From the NCBI GenBank assembly GCA_949316495.1, contig OX439003.1, forward strand, positions 19,963,198 to 20,027,197: a stretch of 64,000 bases of DNA. The letters are read 5' to 3'. A program made the position numbers and the translations under genes. Numbering within the stretch: position 1 is the first letter of the stretch; every line of letters starts with the position of its first letter. Positions 38,521 through 51,327 of this stretch are shown one piece after another. The notes beneath the pieces were generated by a model. The model did no database searches and had not been told where the DNA came from. It worked only from the letters and a program-made list of their open reading frames with translations. Origin of the DNA: Amphiduros pacificus. Taxonomy: Eukaryota > Annelida > Polychaeta > Phyllodocida > Hesionidae.

Positions 38521-40276
38521 GTTTAACTTACTTTCTGTCCAGAGTCATGTGTTCAAAACTAGTAACGTTTATGGTTTACAATTGATTAAACTGCAATTTG
38601 AGACAAAATCACCACCCTTGCAATGTCTTGAGAAACTAATTGTGACTTTTACAGATGATCCCTGTAGCATTACGCATTGGGCAAGTTTTCATCCTTCTTC
38701 CAGCAAACTTGGTTTTAGTTTATGATTATGCCTCCTCCAACATATACTTGTGAATGCACTCCTGACAAAACACTACCTCGTATCAGCTTTACATCTTCTG
38801 TTTTTCACAATGATTCAAAAGTCAACATACCAATTTTCAAGCATGATATTTTGCAACTGAAACATACCAAATGAACATACCAAATTACCTTTTTCTTGGG
38901 CGATAAAGTTGGTAAAGATTGGCTTTTTATTTCCTGAATGTTTTCCTGGAGAAGAATATTTCCTTACATAAAACTTATTTTCTACACTGAGTTTTCCAAT
39001 CTTTGTATTTTAAATTCTCCTGTAAGCATGCTTGTACAATGGATTTTTCTCTTAAATTTAATTTGAAAATCCAATACTTGGTAAAATCAACAAGGCTCCT
39101 TATAGAAACGACTATCCTTACTTGTTATTAGATTTGTTTGAACAAAATATTATTTCCAATTAAAACATTTTGCACATATAAAATGTAGGGAAAATGGTAA
39201 ATATATCATATTTCTTCAGAGATGAAGTATAGTTTGACTGTTACCACCTATTTTACCTTGATGAGTATGTCCACAATAAACCACAGCACAACATTTCCGA
39301 GAATTTCAGACTCCATGCATAATTCAATGAATAATTCAGTCAATATTTTATTGTGAATATCTACAATTTCTGTCCTTATAATACTGGGAGTTGATAATTA
39401 TTGAGAACGTAACTTAGTGAATTGATTTCCTAATCTGCATCATGGTTATCAATTTGACAGAAATATATATTTATATAGATGCACTGCCTTAATTCCATTA
39501 ATGCACATCAGCAAATGGTATCACGTGCCACAAAAGCGAAGAAATAATATCCCCATTTCAGCATTTGTATGCATTAGCTGACAGTCATATTATTTAGCAT
39601 TGAAAATCTATGTTCGCTACAGATCTAATTGGTGTATCAGTATTGCCCAAAATCTCTTTACTGCAATTACCATTCCCCATTCTCGGCATCAAAACATTGT
39701 CCTGTTAAAATGATGGCAGTGCGGATTTGATAAATAAAAAACCTACATTCTAAATCAAGAATCACAGATGTTTAACTAGTCGAACAAAATGAATTAAAGC
39801 ACGACACCTTGTACATTGACACAGAAAATAACAATGAACAGAATACAGCGAGATATCTATGGGTCTCAATAAACAATTCACCTAATGTTTACTCAAAGGA
39901 GAGACGTCACCAATGACTTTTTTTTTTTTTTTTTTTTTTTGGTCCAATGTAGAACATTGAACTTAAAGAAGAAATCTCATTGCTGTATGAATCACAGTTG
40001 GCTCTTTTGTGCTGCTCGGTCCTGGGAATGTTCCAGTCTCTGATGCCTTAAAACAGCAATATTTGTTCTTTTCTTTTAAATTCCAACCATTCCGGTTTTA
40101 TGCTCAGGTTCACAAGCCCAGATAAAGTACTACAACCATGTCTGTAGTGTTCAACATGGGGTTTTAGTTGTTTAATCACAAGCAATAACATACAATTTCA
40201 CGCCTACGGCAAACCTGTGACAATCAATATGTGCCCATGCGTTGTAAACTCATTATCAGTAAATGTTTTGAAATAG
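38521..40276. other. Intergenic flank of the foldback element
   Basis: No gene was supported. An oligo-T run of about 23 bases lies at 39918-39940. Confidence 0.5.
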
Positions 40277-40287
40277 TATATACTGAA
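40277..40287. repeat. Target-site duplication, left copy
   Basis: TATATACTGAA lies directly outside the left end of the foldback element and is repeated exactly outside its right end (51317-51327). A preceding G is also shared, but counting it would make the element's ends asymmetric, so 11 bp is preferred. Confidence 0.9.
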
Positions 40288-40675
40288 CGAGCGTGAAGTT
40301 CTTTTGATATTTGATATTTGATATTTGACGTTTTTTTCAAAAGGTGTCAACAAGTATGTTTCAGTGTACCCTTTTGGGACATGGTGAAAAAAGTTATGTA
40401 AAAGGATATATATCCTGTAAAAAACGGGTATATCCCTTTTCCTGTGACAAATGAGTTTTTCAGTATGATCAATGGCCTTCTCAACCTTGTAGCACAGTAT
40501 TAATTATTTATTATCAATATATTAATGGAAATTAACTGTATAAAACTTCATACTCTTTTGGTAATTGGGTAGAAACGTTATGAAATAGGATATATATCCT
40601 GTAAAACATGGAAATATACCTTTATCTATGACAGTCACATTTTTTTGCATGTTAATGATTCCCAAGCATTGTTGC
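40288..40675 (+). repeat. Left outer arm of the foldback element
   Basis: It contains a triplicated GATATTT motif near its outer end. Two diverged relatives of the internal unit follow, each starting near GTTATG(T/A)AA and containing GGATATATATCC, a 12-bp palindrome, then TATCCCTTTT- or TATACCTTTA-like sequence and ...TAATGGA. The spacing of about 184 bp and shared landmarks (CACAGT before, AATGGA after) show that the whole arm derives from the same repeat family as the arrays. Confidence 0.85.
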
Positions 40676-43600
40676 ACAGTCTTCGCAATCATGGATATAC
40701 TAATGGAGGGTTAGACATACTTGCTAGACATGTCTAGAACATATCCTGTGGCATTAGAATGCGAGGTAAATTATATGAGTAGGAGATATGGCCCTTTTCC
40801 CATGGCAAATGGAAAAAGCTACTATGACACATTCCGAGGGATTTGGCGCTGTCTTCGCAATCATGGATAAACTAATGGAGGTTTAGACATACTTGCTAGA
40901 CATGTCTAGAACATATCCTGTGGCATTAGAATGCGAGGAAATTTATATGAGTAGGAGATATGGCCCTTTTCCCATGGCAAATGGAAAAAAGCTAATATAA
41001 CACATTCCGGGGGATTTGGCGCTGTCTTCGCAATCATGGATTAACTAATGGAGGGTTAGACATACTTGCTAGACATGTCTAGAACATATCCTGTGGCATT
41101 AGAATGCGAGGTAAATTATATGAGTAGGAGATATGGCCCTTTTCCCCTGGCAAATGGAAAAAAACTAATATAACACATTCCGGGGGATTTGGCGCTGTCT
41201 TCGCAATCATGGATAAACTAATGGAGGGTTAGACATACTTGCTAGACATGTCTAGAACATATCCTGTGGCATTAGAATGCGAGGTAAATTATATGAGTAG
41301 GAGATATGGCCCTTTTCCCATGGCAAATGGAAAAAAGCTAATATAACACATTCCGGGGGATTTGGCACTGTCTTCGCAATCATGGATAAACTAATGGAGG
41401 GTTAGACATACTTGCTAGACATGTCTAGAGCATATCCTGTGGCATTAGAATGCGAGGTAAATTATATGAGTAGGAGATATGGCCCTTTTCCCTTTTCCCC
41501 TGGCAAATGGAAAAAAAGCTAATATAACACATTCCGGGGGATTTGGCGCTGTCTTTGCAATCATGCATATACTAGTGGAGGGTTAGACATACTTGCTAGA
41601 CATGTCTAGAACATATCCTGTGGCATTAGAATGCGAGGTAAATTATATGAGTAGGAGATATGGCCCTTTTGCCCTGGCAAATTGAAAAAAGCTAATATGA
41701 CACATTCCGGGCGATTTGGCGCTGTCTTCGCAATCATGGATAAACTAATGGAGGGTTAGACATACTTGCTAGACATGCCTAGAACCTATCCTGTGGCATT
41801 AGAATGCGAGGTAAATTATATGAGTAGGAGATATGGCCCTTTTCCCATGGCAAATGGAAAGAAGTTAATATAACACATTCCGGGGGATTTGGCGCTGTCT
41901 TCGCAATCATGGATAAACTAATGGAGGGTTAGACATACTTGCTAGACATGTCTAGAACATATCCTGTGGCATTAAAATGTGAGGTAAATTATATGAGTAG
42001 GAGATATGGCCCTTTTCCCATGGCAAATGGAAAAAAAGCTAATATAACACATTCCGGGGGATTTGGCACTGTCTTCGCAATCATGGATAAACTAATGGAG
42101 GGTTAGACATACTTGCTAGACATGTCTAGAACATATCCTGTGGCATTAGAATGCGAGGTAAATTATATGAGTAGGAGATATGGCCCTTTTCCCATGGCAA
42201 ATGGAAAAAAGCTAATATAACACATTCCGGGGGATTTGGGGCTGTCTTCGCAATCATGGATAAACTAATGGAGGGTTAGACATACTTGCTAGACATGTCT
42301 AGAACATATCCTGTGGCACTAGAATGCGAGGTAAATTATATGAGTAGGAGATATGCCCCTTTTCCCTTTTCCCATGGCAAATGGAAAAAAGCCAATATAA
42401 CACATTCCGGGGGATTTGGCGCTGTCTTCGCAATCATGGATAAACTAATGGAGGGTTAGACATACTTGCTAGACATGTCTAGAGCATATCCTGTGGCATT
42501 AGAATGCGAGGTAAATTATATGAGTAGGAGATATGCCCCTTTTCCCCTGGGATATTAAAAAAAGAGCATATCCTGTGGCACTAGAATGCGAGGTAAATTA
42601 TATGAGTAGGAGATATGCCCCTTTTCCCTTTTCCCATGGCAAATGGAAAAAAGCTAATATAACACATTCCGGGGGATTTGGCGCTGTCTTCGCAATCATG
42701 GATAAACTAATGGAGGGTTAGACATACTTGCTAGACATGTCTAGAGCATATCCTGTGGCATTAGAATGCGAGGTAAATTATATGAGTAGGAGATATGGCC
42801 CTTTTCCCATGGCAAATGGAAAAAAAGCTAATATAACACATTCCGGGGGATTTGGCACTGTCTTCGCAATCATGGATTAACTAATGGAGGGTTAGACATA
42901 CTTGCTAGACATGTCTAGAGCATATCCTGTGGCATTAGAATGCGAGGTAAATTATATGAGTAGGAGATATGGCCCTTTTCCCTTTTCCCCTGGCAAATGG
43001 AAAAAAACTAATATAACACATTCCGGGGGATTTGGCGCTGTCTTCGCAATCATGGATAAACTAATGGAGGGTTAGACATACTTGCTAGACATGTCTAGAA
43101 CATATCCTGTGGCATTAGAATGCGAGGTAAATTATATGAGTAGGAGATATGGCCCTTTTCCCATGGCAAATGGAAAAAAGCTAATATAACACATTCCGGG
43201 GGATTTGGCGCTGTCTTCGCAATCATGGATAAACTAATGGAGGGTTAGACATACTTGCTAGACATGTCTAGAGCATATCCTGTGGCATTAGAATGCGAGG
43301 TAAATTATATGAGTAGGAGATATGGCCCTTTTCCCTTTTCCCCTGGCAAATGGAAAAAAGCTAATATAACACATTCCGGGGGATTTGGCACTGTCTTCGC
43401 AATCATGGATAAACTAATGGAGGGTTAGACATACTTGCTAGACATGTCTAGAGCATATCCTGTGGCATTAGAATGCGAGGTAAATTATATGAGTAGGAGA
43501 TATGGCCCTTTTCCCTTTTCCCCTGGCAAATGGAAAAAAACTAATATAACACATTCCGGGGGATTTGGCGCTGTCTTCGCAATCATGGATAAACTAATGG

Positions 43601-44395
43601 AGGGTTAGACATACTTGCTAGACATGTCTAGAACATATCCTGTGGCATTAGAATGCGAGGTAAATTATATGAGTAGGAGATATGGCCCTTTTCCCATGGC
43701 AAATGGAAAAAAGCTAATATAACACATTCCGGGGGATTTGGCACTGTCTTCGCAATCATGGATAAACTAATGGAGGGTTAGACATACTTGCTAGACATGT
43801 CTAGAGCATATCCTGTGGCATTAGAATGCGAGGTAAATTATATGAGTAGGAGATATGGCCCTTTTCCCTTTTCCCCTGGCAAATGGAAAAAAAGCTAATA
43901 TAACACATTCCGGGGGATTTGGCGCTGTCTTCGCAATCATGGATAAACTAATGGAGGGTTAGACATACTTGCTAGACATGTCTAGAACATATCCTGTGGC
44001 ATTAGAATGCGAGGTAAATTATATGAGTAAGAGATATGGCCCTTTTCCCATGGCAAATTGAAAAAAGCTAATATAACACATTCCGGGGGTTTTGGCACTG
44101 TCTTCGCAATCATGGATAAACTAATGGAGGGTTATACATACTTGCTAGACATGTCTAGAACATATCCTGTGGCATTAGAATGCGAGGTAAATTATATGAG
44201 TAGGAGATATGGCCCTTTTCCCTAGGATATTGAAAAAAGTTAATATAACACATTCTGGGAGATTTGCCGCTGTCTTCGCAATCATGGATAAACTAATGGA
44301 GGGTTAGACATACTTGCTAGACATGTCTAGAACATATCCTGTAGCATTAAAATGCAAGAAAAAATGTTTAGAAGAATTTATGGCCATTTTCCCAT
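40676..44395 (+). repeat. Forward 173-bp satellite array
   Basis: About 21 units with GTCTTCGCAATCATGG at 40851, 41024, 41197, 41370 and so on (period 173). Variants carry an extra CCCTTT hexamer (about 180 bp), and one truncated unit lies near 42540-42565. Each unit holds TTGCTAGACATGTCTAGA. The units next to the centre (from about 44,220) are the most diverged. Open frames inside the array are accidents of the repeat. Confidence 0.97.
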
Positions 44396-44490
44396 GGCAA
44401 ATTGGTTAGAGAGCCAGCTTATTAGCACCAGTTCCTCTGTGGTGATCCAAAGGTCGTGGGTTCGAACTCCGGCCGTGCCGGGATTGAATT
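44396..44490 (+). mobile_element. tRNA-like SINE head at the centre of the palindrome (family B)
   Basis: GGTTAGAGAGC resembles an A box, and GGGTTCGAACTCC resembles a B box (near 44458-44470). Between them is AGCACCAGTTCCTCT, then GTGGTGATCCAAAGGTCGTGG. The same order of motifs occurs on the minus strand at 52951-53087 and 53134-53260, which marks a repeated family and not a working tRNA gene. The rest of the centre (to 44640) is not recognised. Confidence 0.6.
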
Positions 44491-44640
44491 CATGATACAA
44501 TTTCCCACATTTTACATAAATAGATATAAAGAAATTAAATCTATGAAAAATCCTATGAATAATCTTGTGGCCTAAAAAACAAAAGAAAATTCAGCGTTCA
44601 ATATCTACAGCTTGAAAGTGGACATTCCGACCCAACCTTG

Positions 44641-47600
44641 TGAAGACAGTGCCAAAACATTCAGAAATTATGATATTCGATTATCTTCAAATTTGCCAGG
44701 GGAAAAGGGCCATATCTTCTACTAAACATTTTTTCTTGCATTTTAATACCACAGGCTATATTCTAGACATGTCTAGCAAGCATTTCTTACTCTTCATTAG
44801 TATATTCATGGTTACGAAGACAGTGCCAAAACATTTAGAATGTAAGATATTCGATATCTTCAATTTGCCATGGAAAAATAGCCTTAAATTCTTCTAAACA
44901 TTTTTCCTCGCATTTTAATGCTACAGGCTATGTTCTAGGCATGTCTAGCAAATAATTTGACCCTCCATTAATATATCCATGGTTGCGAAGACAGTGCCAA
45001 ATCCCCCATAATATACAAGAAACATTTTTTTCAATTTGCCAGGGGAAAAGGGCCATATCTCCTACTCATATAATTTACCTCGCATTCTAATGCCACAGGA
45101 TATGTTCTAGACATGTCTAGCAAGTATGTCTAACCCTCCATTAGTTAATCCATGATTGCGAAGACAGCGCCAAATCCCCCGGAATGTGTTATATTAGCTT
45201 TTTTCCATTTGCCATTTGCCATGGGAAAAGGGCCATATCTCCTACTCATATAATTTACCTCGCATTCTAATGCCACAGGATATGTTCTAGACATGTCTAG
45301 CAAGTATGTCTAACCCTCCATTAGTTAATCCATGATTGCGAAGACAGCGCCAAATCCCCCGGAATGTGACATATTAGCTTTTTTTCCATTTGCCATGGGA
45401 AAAGGGCCATATCTCCTACTCATATAATTTACCTCGCATTCTAATGCCACAGGATATGTTCTAGACATGTCTAGCAAGTATGTCTAACCCTCCATTAGTT
45501 AATCCATGATTGCGAAGACAGTGCCAAATCCCCCGGAATGTGCTATATTAGCTTTTTTCCATTTGCCAGGGGAAAAGGGCTATATCTCCTACTCATATAA
45601 TTTACCTCGCATTCTAATGCCACAGGATATGTTCTAGACATGTCTAGCAAGTATGTCTAACCCTCCATTAGTTAATCCATGATTGCGAAGACAGTGCCAA
45701 ATCCCCCGGAATGTGACATATTAGCTTTTTTCCATTTGCCATTTGCCATGGGAAAAGGGCCATATCTCCTACTCATATAATTTACCTCGCATTCTAATGC
45801 CACAGGATATGTTCTAGACATGTCTAGCAAGTATGTCTAACCCTCCATTAGTTAATCCATGATTGCGAAGATAGCGCCAAATCCCCCGGAATGTGTTATA
45901 TTAGCTTTTTTCTATATCCCAGCGGAAAAGGGCCATATCTCCTACTCATATAATTTACCTCGCATTCTAATGCCACAGGATATGTTCTAGACATGTCTAG
46001 CAAGTATGTCTAACCCTCCATTAGTTAATCCATGATTGCGAAGACAGCGCCAAATCCCCCGGAATGTGTTATATTAGCTTTTTTCCATTTGCCATGGGAA
46101 AAGGGCCATATCTCCTACTCATATAATTTACCTCGCATTCTAATGCCACAGGATATGTTCTAGACATGTCTAGCAAGTATGTCTAACCCTCCATTAGTTA
46201 ATACATGATTGCGAAGATAGCGCCAAATCCCCCGGAATGTGTTATATTAGCTTTTTTCTATATCCCATGGGAAAAGGGCCATATCTCCTACTCATATAAT
46301 TTACCTCGCATTCTAATGCCACAGGATATGTTCTAGACATGTCTAGCAAGTATGTCTAACCCTCCATTAGTTAATACATGATTGCGAAGATAGCGCCAAA
46401 TCCCCCGGAATGTGTTATACTAGCTTTTTTCTATATCCCATGGGAAAAGGGCCATATCTCCTACTCATATAATTTACCTCGCATTCTAATGCCACAGGAT
46501 ATGTTCTAGACATGTCTAGCAAGTATGTCTAAACCTCCATTAGTTAATCCATGATTGCGAAGACAGTGCCAAATCCCCCGGAATGTGTTATATTAGCTTT
46601 TTTCCATTTGCCATTTGCCATGGGAAAAGGGCCATATCTCCTACTCATATAATTTACCTCGCATTCTAATGCCACAGGATATGTTCTAGACATGTCTAGC
46701 AAGTATGTCTAACACTCCATTAGTTAATCCATGATTGCGAAGACAGTGCCAAATCCCCCGGAATGTGACATATTAGCTTTTTTCCATTTGCCATGGCAAA
46801 AGGGCCATATCTCCTACTAATATAATTTACCTCGCATTCTAATGCCACAGGATATGTTCTAGACATGTCTAGCAGGTATGTCTCACCCTCCATTAGTTTA
46901 TCCATGATTGCGAAGACAGTGCCAAATCCCCCGAAATGTGTTATATTAGCTTTTTTCCATTTGCCAGGGGAAAAGGGCTATATCTCCTACTCATATAATT
47001 TACCTTGCATTCTAAAGCCACAGGATATGTTCTAGACATGTCTAGCAAGTATGTCTAACCCTCCATTAGTTAATCCATGATTGCGAAGACAGCGCCAAAT
47101 CCCCCGGAATGTGTTATATTAGCTTTTTTCCATTTGCCATTTGCCATGGGAAAAGGGCTTTATCTCCTACTCATATAATTTACCTCGCATTCTAAGGCCA
47201 CAGGATATGTTCTAGACATGTCTAGCAAGTATGTCTAACCCTCCATTAGTTAATCCATGATTGCGAAGACAGTGCCAAATCCCTCGGAATGTGACATATT
47301 AGCTTTTTTCCATTTGCCAGGGGAAAAGGGCTATATCTCCTACTCATATAATTTACCTCGCATTCTAATGCCACAGGATATGTTCTAGACATGTCTAGCA
47401 AGTATGTCTAACCCTCCATTAGTTAATCCATGATTGCGAAGGCAGTGCCAAATCCCCCGGAATGTGTTATATTAGCTTTTTTCCATTTGCCATTTGCCAA
47501 TGGGGAAAAGGGCCATATCTCCTACTCATATAATTTACCTCGCATTCTAATGCCACAGGATATGTTCTAGACATGTCTAGCAAGTATGTCTAACCCTCCA

Positions 47601-50600
47601 TTAGTTAATCCATGATTGCGAAGACAGTGCCAAATCCCCCGGAATGCGTTATATTAACTTTTTTCCATTTGCCAGGGGAAAAGGGCTATATCTCCTACTC
47701 ATATAATTTACCTCGCATTCTAATGCCACAGGATATGTTCTAGACATGTCTAGCAAGTATGTCTAACCCTCCATTAGTTAATCCATGATTGCGAAGACAG
47801 TGCCAAATCCCCCGGAATGTGTTATATTAGCTTTTTTCCATTTGCCATGGGAAAAGGGCCATATCTCCTACTCATATAATTTACCTCGCATTCTAATGCC
47901 ACAGGATATGTTCTAGACATGTCTAGCAAGTATGTCTAACCCAGTTAATCCATGATTGCGAAGACAGCGCCAAATCCCCCGGAATGTGTTATTTTAGCTT
48001 TTTTCCATTTGCCATGGGAAAAGGGCCATATCTCCTACTCATATAATTTACCTCGCATTCTAATGCCACAGGATATGTTCTAGACATGTCTAGCAAGTAT
48101 GTCTAACCCTCCATTAGTTAATACATGATTGCGAAGATAGCGCCAAATCCCCCGGAATGTGTTATATTAGCTTTTTTCTATATCCCATGGGAAAAGGGCC
48201 ATATCTCCTACTCATATAATTTACCTCGCATTCTAATGCCACAGGATATGTTCTAGACATGTCTAGCAAGTATGTCTAACCCTCCATTAGTTAATACATG
48301 ATTGCGAAGATAGCGCCAAATCCCCCGGAATGTGTTATACTAGCTTTTTTCTATATCCCATGGGAAAAGGGCCATATCTCCTACTCATATAATTTACCTC
48401 GCATTCTAATGCCACAGGATATGTTCTAGACATGTCTAGCAAGTATGTCTAACCCTCCATTAGTTAATCCATGATTGCGAAGACAGTGCCAAATCCCTCG
48501 GAATGTGACATATTAGCTTTTTTCCATTTGCCATGGGAAAAGGGCCATATCTCCTACTCATATAATTTACCTCGCATTCTAATGCCACAGGATATGTTCT
48601 AGACATGTCTAGCAAGTATGTCTAACCCTCCATTAGTTAATCCATGATTGCGAAGACAGTGCCAAATCCCCCGGAATGTGACATATTAGCTTTTTTTCAT
48701 TTGCCATTTGCCATGGGAAAAGGGCTATATCTCCTACTCATATAATTTACCTCGCATTCTAATGCCACAGGATATGTTCTAGACATGTCTAGCAAGTATG
48801 TCTAACCCTCCATTAGTTAATCCATGATTGCGAAGACAGTGCCAAATCCCCCGGAATGTATTATATTAGCTTTTTTCCATTTGCCATGGGAAAAGGGCTA
48901 TATCTCCTACTCATATAATTTACCTCGCATTCTAATGCCACAGGATATGTTCTAGACATGTCTAGCAAGTATGTCTAACCCTCCATTAGTTAATCCATGA
49001 TTGCGAAGACACCCCCAAATCCCCCAGAATGTGACATATTAGCTTTTTTCCATTTGTCATGGGAAAAGGGCCATATCTCCTACTCATATAATTTACCTCG
49101 CATTCTAATGCCACAGGATATGTTCTAGACATGTCTAGCAAGTCTGTCTAACCCTCCATTAGTTAATCCATGATTGCGAAGACAGCGCCAAATCCCCCGG
49201 AATGTGTTATATTAGCTTTTTTCCATTTGCCATTTGCCATGGGAAAAGGGCTTTATCTCCTACTCATATAATTTACCTCGCATTCTAAGGCCACAGGATA
49301 TGTTCTAGACATGTCTAGCAAGTATGTCTAACCCTCCATTAGTTAATCCATGATTGCGAAGACAGTGCCAAATCCCCGGAATGTGACATATTAGCTTTTT
49401 TCCATTTGCCAGGGGAAAAGGGCTATATCTCCTACTCATATAATTTACCTCGCATTCTAATGCCACAGGATATGTTCTAGACATGTCTAGCAAGTATGTC
49501 TCACCCTCCATTAGTTAATCCATAATTGCGAAGACAGTGCCAAATCCCCCGAAATGTGTTATATTAGCTTTTTTCCATTTGCCAGGGGAAAAGGGCTATA
49601 TCTCCTACTCATATAATTTACCTCGCATTCTAAAGCCACAGGATATGTTCTAGACATGTCTAGCAAGTATGTCTAACCCTCCATTACTTAATCCATGATT
49701 GCGAAGACAGTGCCAAATCCCCCGAAATGTGTTATATTAGCTTTTTTCCATTTGCCAGGGGAAAAGGGCTATATCTCCTACTCATATAATTTACCTCGCA
49801 TTCTAAAGCCACAGGATATGTTCTAGACATGTCTAGCAAGTATGTCTAACCCTCCATTAGTTAATCCATGATTGCGAAGACAGCGCCAAATCCCCCGGAA
49901 TGTGTTTTTTTCGCTTTTTTCCATTTGCCATTTGCCATGGGAAAAGGGCTATATCTCCTACTCATATAATTTACCTCGCATTCTAATGCCACAGGATATG
50001 TTCTAGACATGTCTAGCAAGTATGTCTAAACCTCCATTAGTTAATCCATGATTGCGAAGACAGTGACAAATCCCCCGGAATGTGATATATTAGCTTTTTT
50101 CCATTTGCCATGGGAAAAGGGCCATATCTCCTACTCATATAATTTACCTCGCATTCTAATGCCACAGGATATGTTCTAGACATGTCTAGCAAGTATGTCT
50201 AACCCTCCATTAGTTAATCCATGATTGGGAAGACAGTGACAAATCCCCCGGAATGTGACATATTAGCTTTTTTCCATTTGCCAGGGGAAAAGGGCCATAT
50301 CTCCTACTCATATAATTTACCTCGCATTCTAATGCCACAGGATATGTTCTAGACATGTCTAGCAAGTATGTCTAACCCTCCATTAGTTAATCCATGATTG
50401 CGAAGACAGTGACAAATCCCCCGGAATGTGACATATTAGCTTTTTTCCATTTGCCAGGGGAAAAGGGCCATATCTCCTACTCATATAATTTACCTCGCAT
50501 TCTAATGCCACAGGATATGTTCTAGACATGTCTAGCAAGTATGTCTAACCCTCCATTAGTTAATCCATGATTGCGAAGACAGCGCCAAATCCCCCGGAAT

Positions 50601-50928
50601 GTGTTATATTAGCTTTTTTCCATTTGCCATGGGAAAAGGGCCATATCTCCTACTCATATAATTTTCCTCGCATTCTAATGCCACAGGATATGTTCTAGAC
50701 ATGTCTAGCAAGTATGTCTAAACCTCCATTAGTTTATCCATGATTGCGAAGACAGCGCCAAATCCCTCGGAATGTGTCATAGTAGCTTTTTCCATTTGCC
50801 ATGGGAAAAGGGCCATATCTCCTACTCATATAATTTACCTCGCATTCTAATGCCACAGGATATGTTCTAGACATGTCTAGCAAGTATGTCTAACCCTCCA
50901 TTAGTATATCCATGATTGCGAAGACTGT
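44641..50928 (-). repeat. Reversed 173-bp satellite array
   Basis: About 36 units of the same repeat in opposite orientation, each with TCTAGACATGTCTAGCAA. The first two or three units beside the centre are strongly diverged (for example CTAGGCATGTCTAG near 44936), while distal ones are nearly identical. Marker variants recur together, such as a CTATATCCCATGGG form at about 46256 and again near 48176, 1.92 kb on. That shows blocks of about eleven units were duplicated within the array. Confidence 0.97.
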
Positions 50929-51316
50929 GCAACAATGCTTGGGAATCATTAACATGAAAAAAAATGTGACTGTCATAGATAAAGGTATATTTCCATGTTT
51001 TACAGGATATATATCCTATTTCATAACGTTTCTACCCAATTACCAAAAGAGTATGAAGTTTTATACAGTTATTCTCCATTAATATATTGATAATAAATAA
51101 TTAATACTGTGCTACAAGGTTGAGAAGGCCATTGATCATACTGAAAAACTCATTTGTCACAGGAAAAGGGATATACCCGTTTTTTACAGGATATATATCC
51201 TTTTAAATAACTTTTTTCACCATGTCCCAAAAGGGTACACTGAAACATACTTGTTGACACCTTTTGAAAAAAACGTCAAATATCAAATATCAAATATCAA
51301 AAGAACTTCACGCTCG
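50929..51316 (-). repeat. Right outer arm of the foldback element
   Basis: The reverse complement of the left outer arm, with about four differences (one TTATGT/TTATTT change, two near GGAAATTA, one in an oligo-T stretch). It ends CTTCACGCTCG. Confidence 0.9.
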
Positions 51317-51327
51317 TATATACTGAA
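51317..51327. repeat. Target-site duplication, right copy
   Basis: TATATACTGAA, identical to 40277-40287. It marks the right edge of the insertion. Confidence 0.9.

Larger units (their letters stand above)
40288..51316. mobile_element. 11.0-kb foldback-type DNA transposon built of tandem repeats
   Basis: The element begins CGAGCGTGAAGTTCTTTTG and ends with its exact reverse complement. It is bounded by 11-bp target-site duplications. Its parts in order are: an outer left arm (40288-40675), a forward array of about 21 units of 173 bp, a centre of about 245 bp, a reversed array of about 36 units, and an outer right arm (50929-51316). The arms differ at about four positions in roughly 390 bp, so the insertion is young or the arms are kept alike by conversion. 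No transposase-like frame was found, so it must move, if at all, with a protein made elsewhere. Long inverted repeats made of tandem repeats are the hallmark of foldback elements (Drosophila FB, sea urchin TU). The 11-bp duplication is closest to what Mutator-like elements make (8-11 bp). The superfamily cannot be settled from this window. Confidence 0.88.

Noticed and set aside
44396-44490. Functional tRNA gene
   Set aside because: A- and B-box-like motifs are present, but no closed cloverleaf can be drawn and the same sequence recurs at 53 kb, so it is a tRNA-derived repeat.
42533-49511. Short open frames inside the satellite arrays (for example 42533-42721, 46720-46905, 49305-49511)
   Set aside because: They are the same repeat unit read through; they appear only where small indels remove a stop, and they have no start context or domain.
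40676-50928. Regularly repeated array that could be mistaken for CRISPR
   Set aside because: The period is 173 bp with no unique spacers, it lies in a eukaryotic genome, and it forms two opposed halves of a palindromic element.
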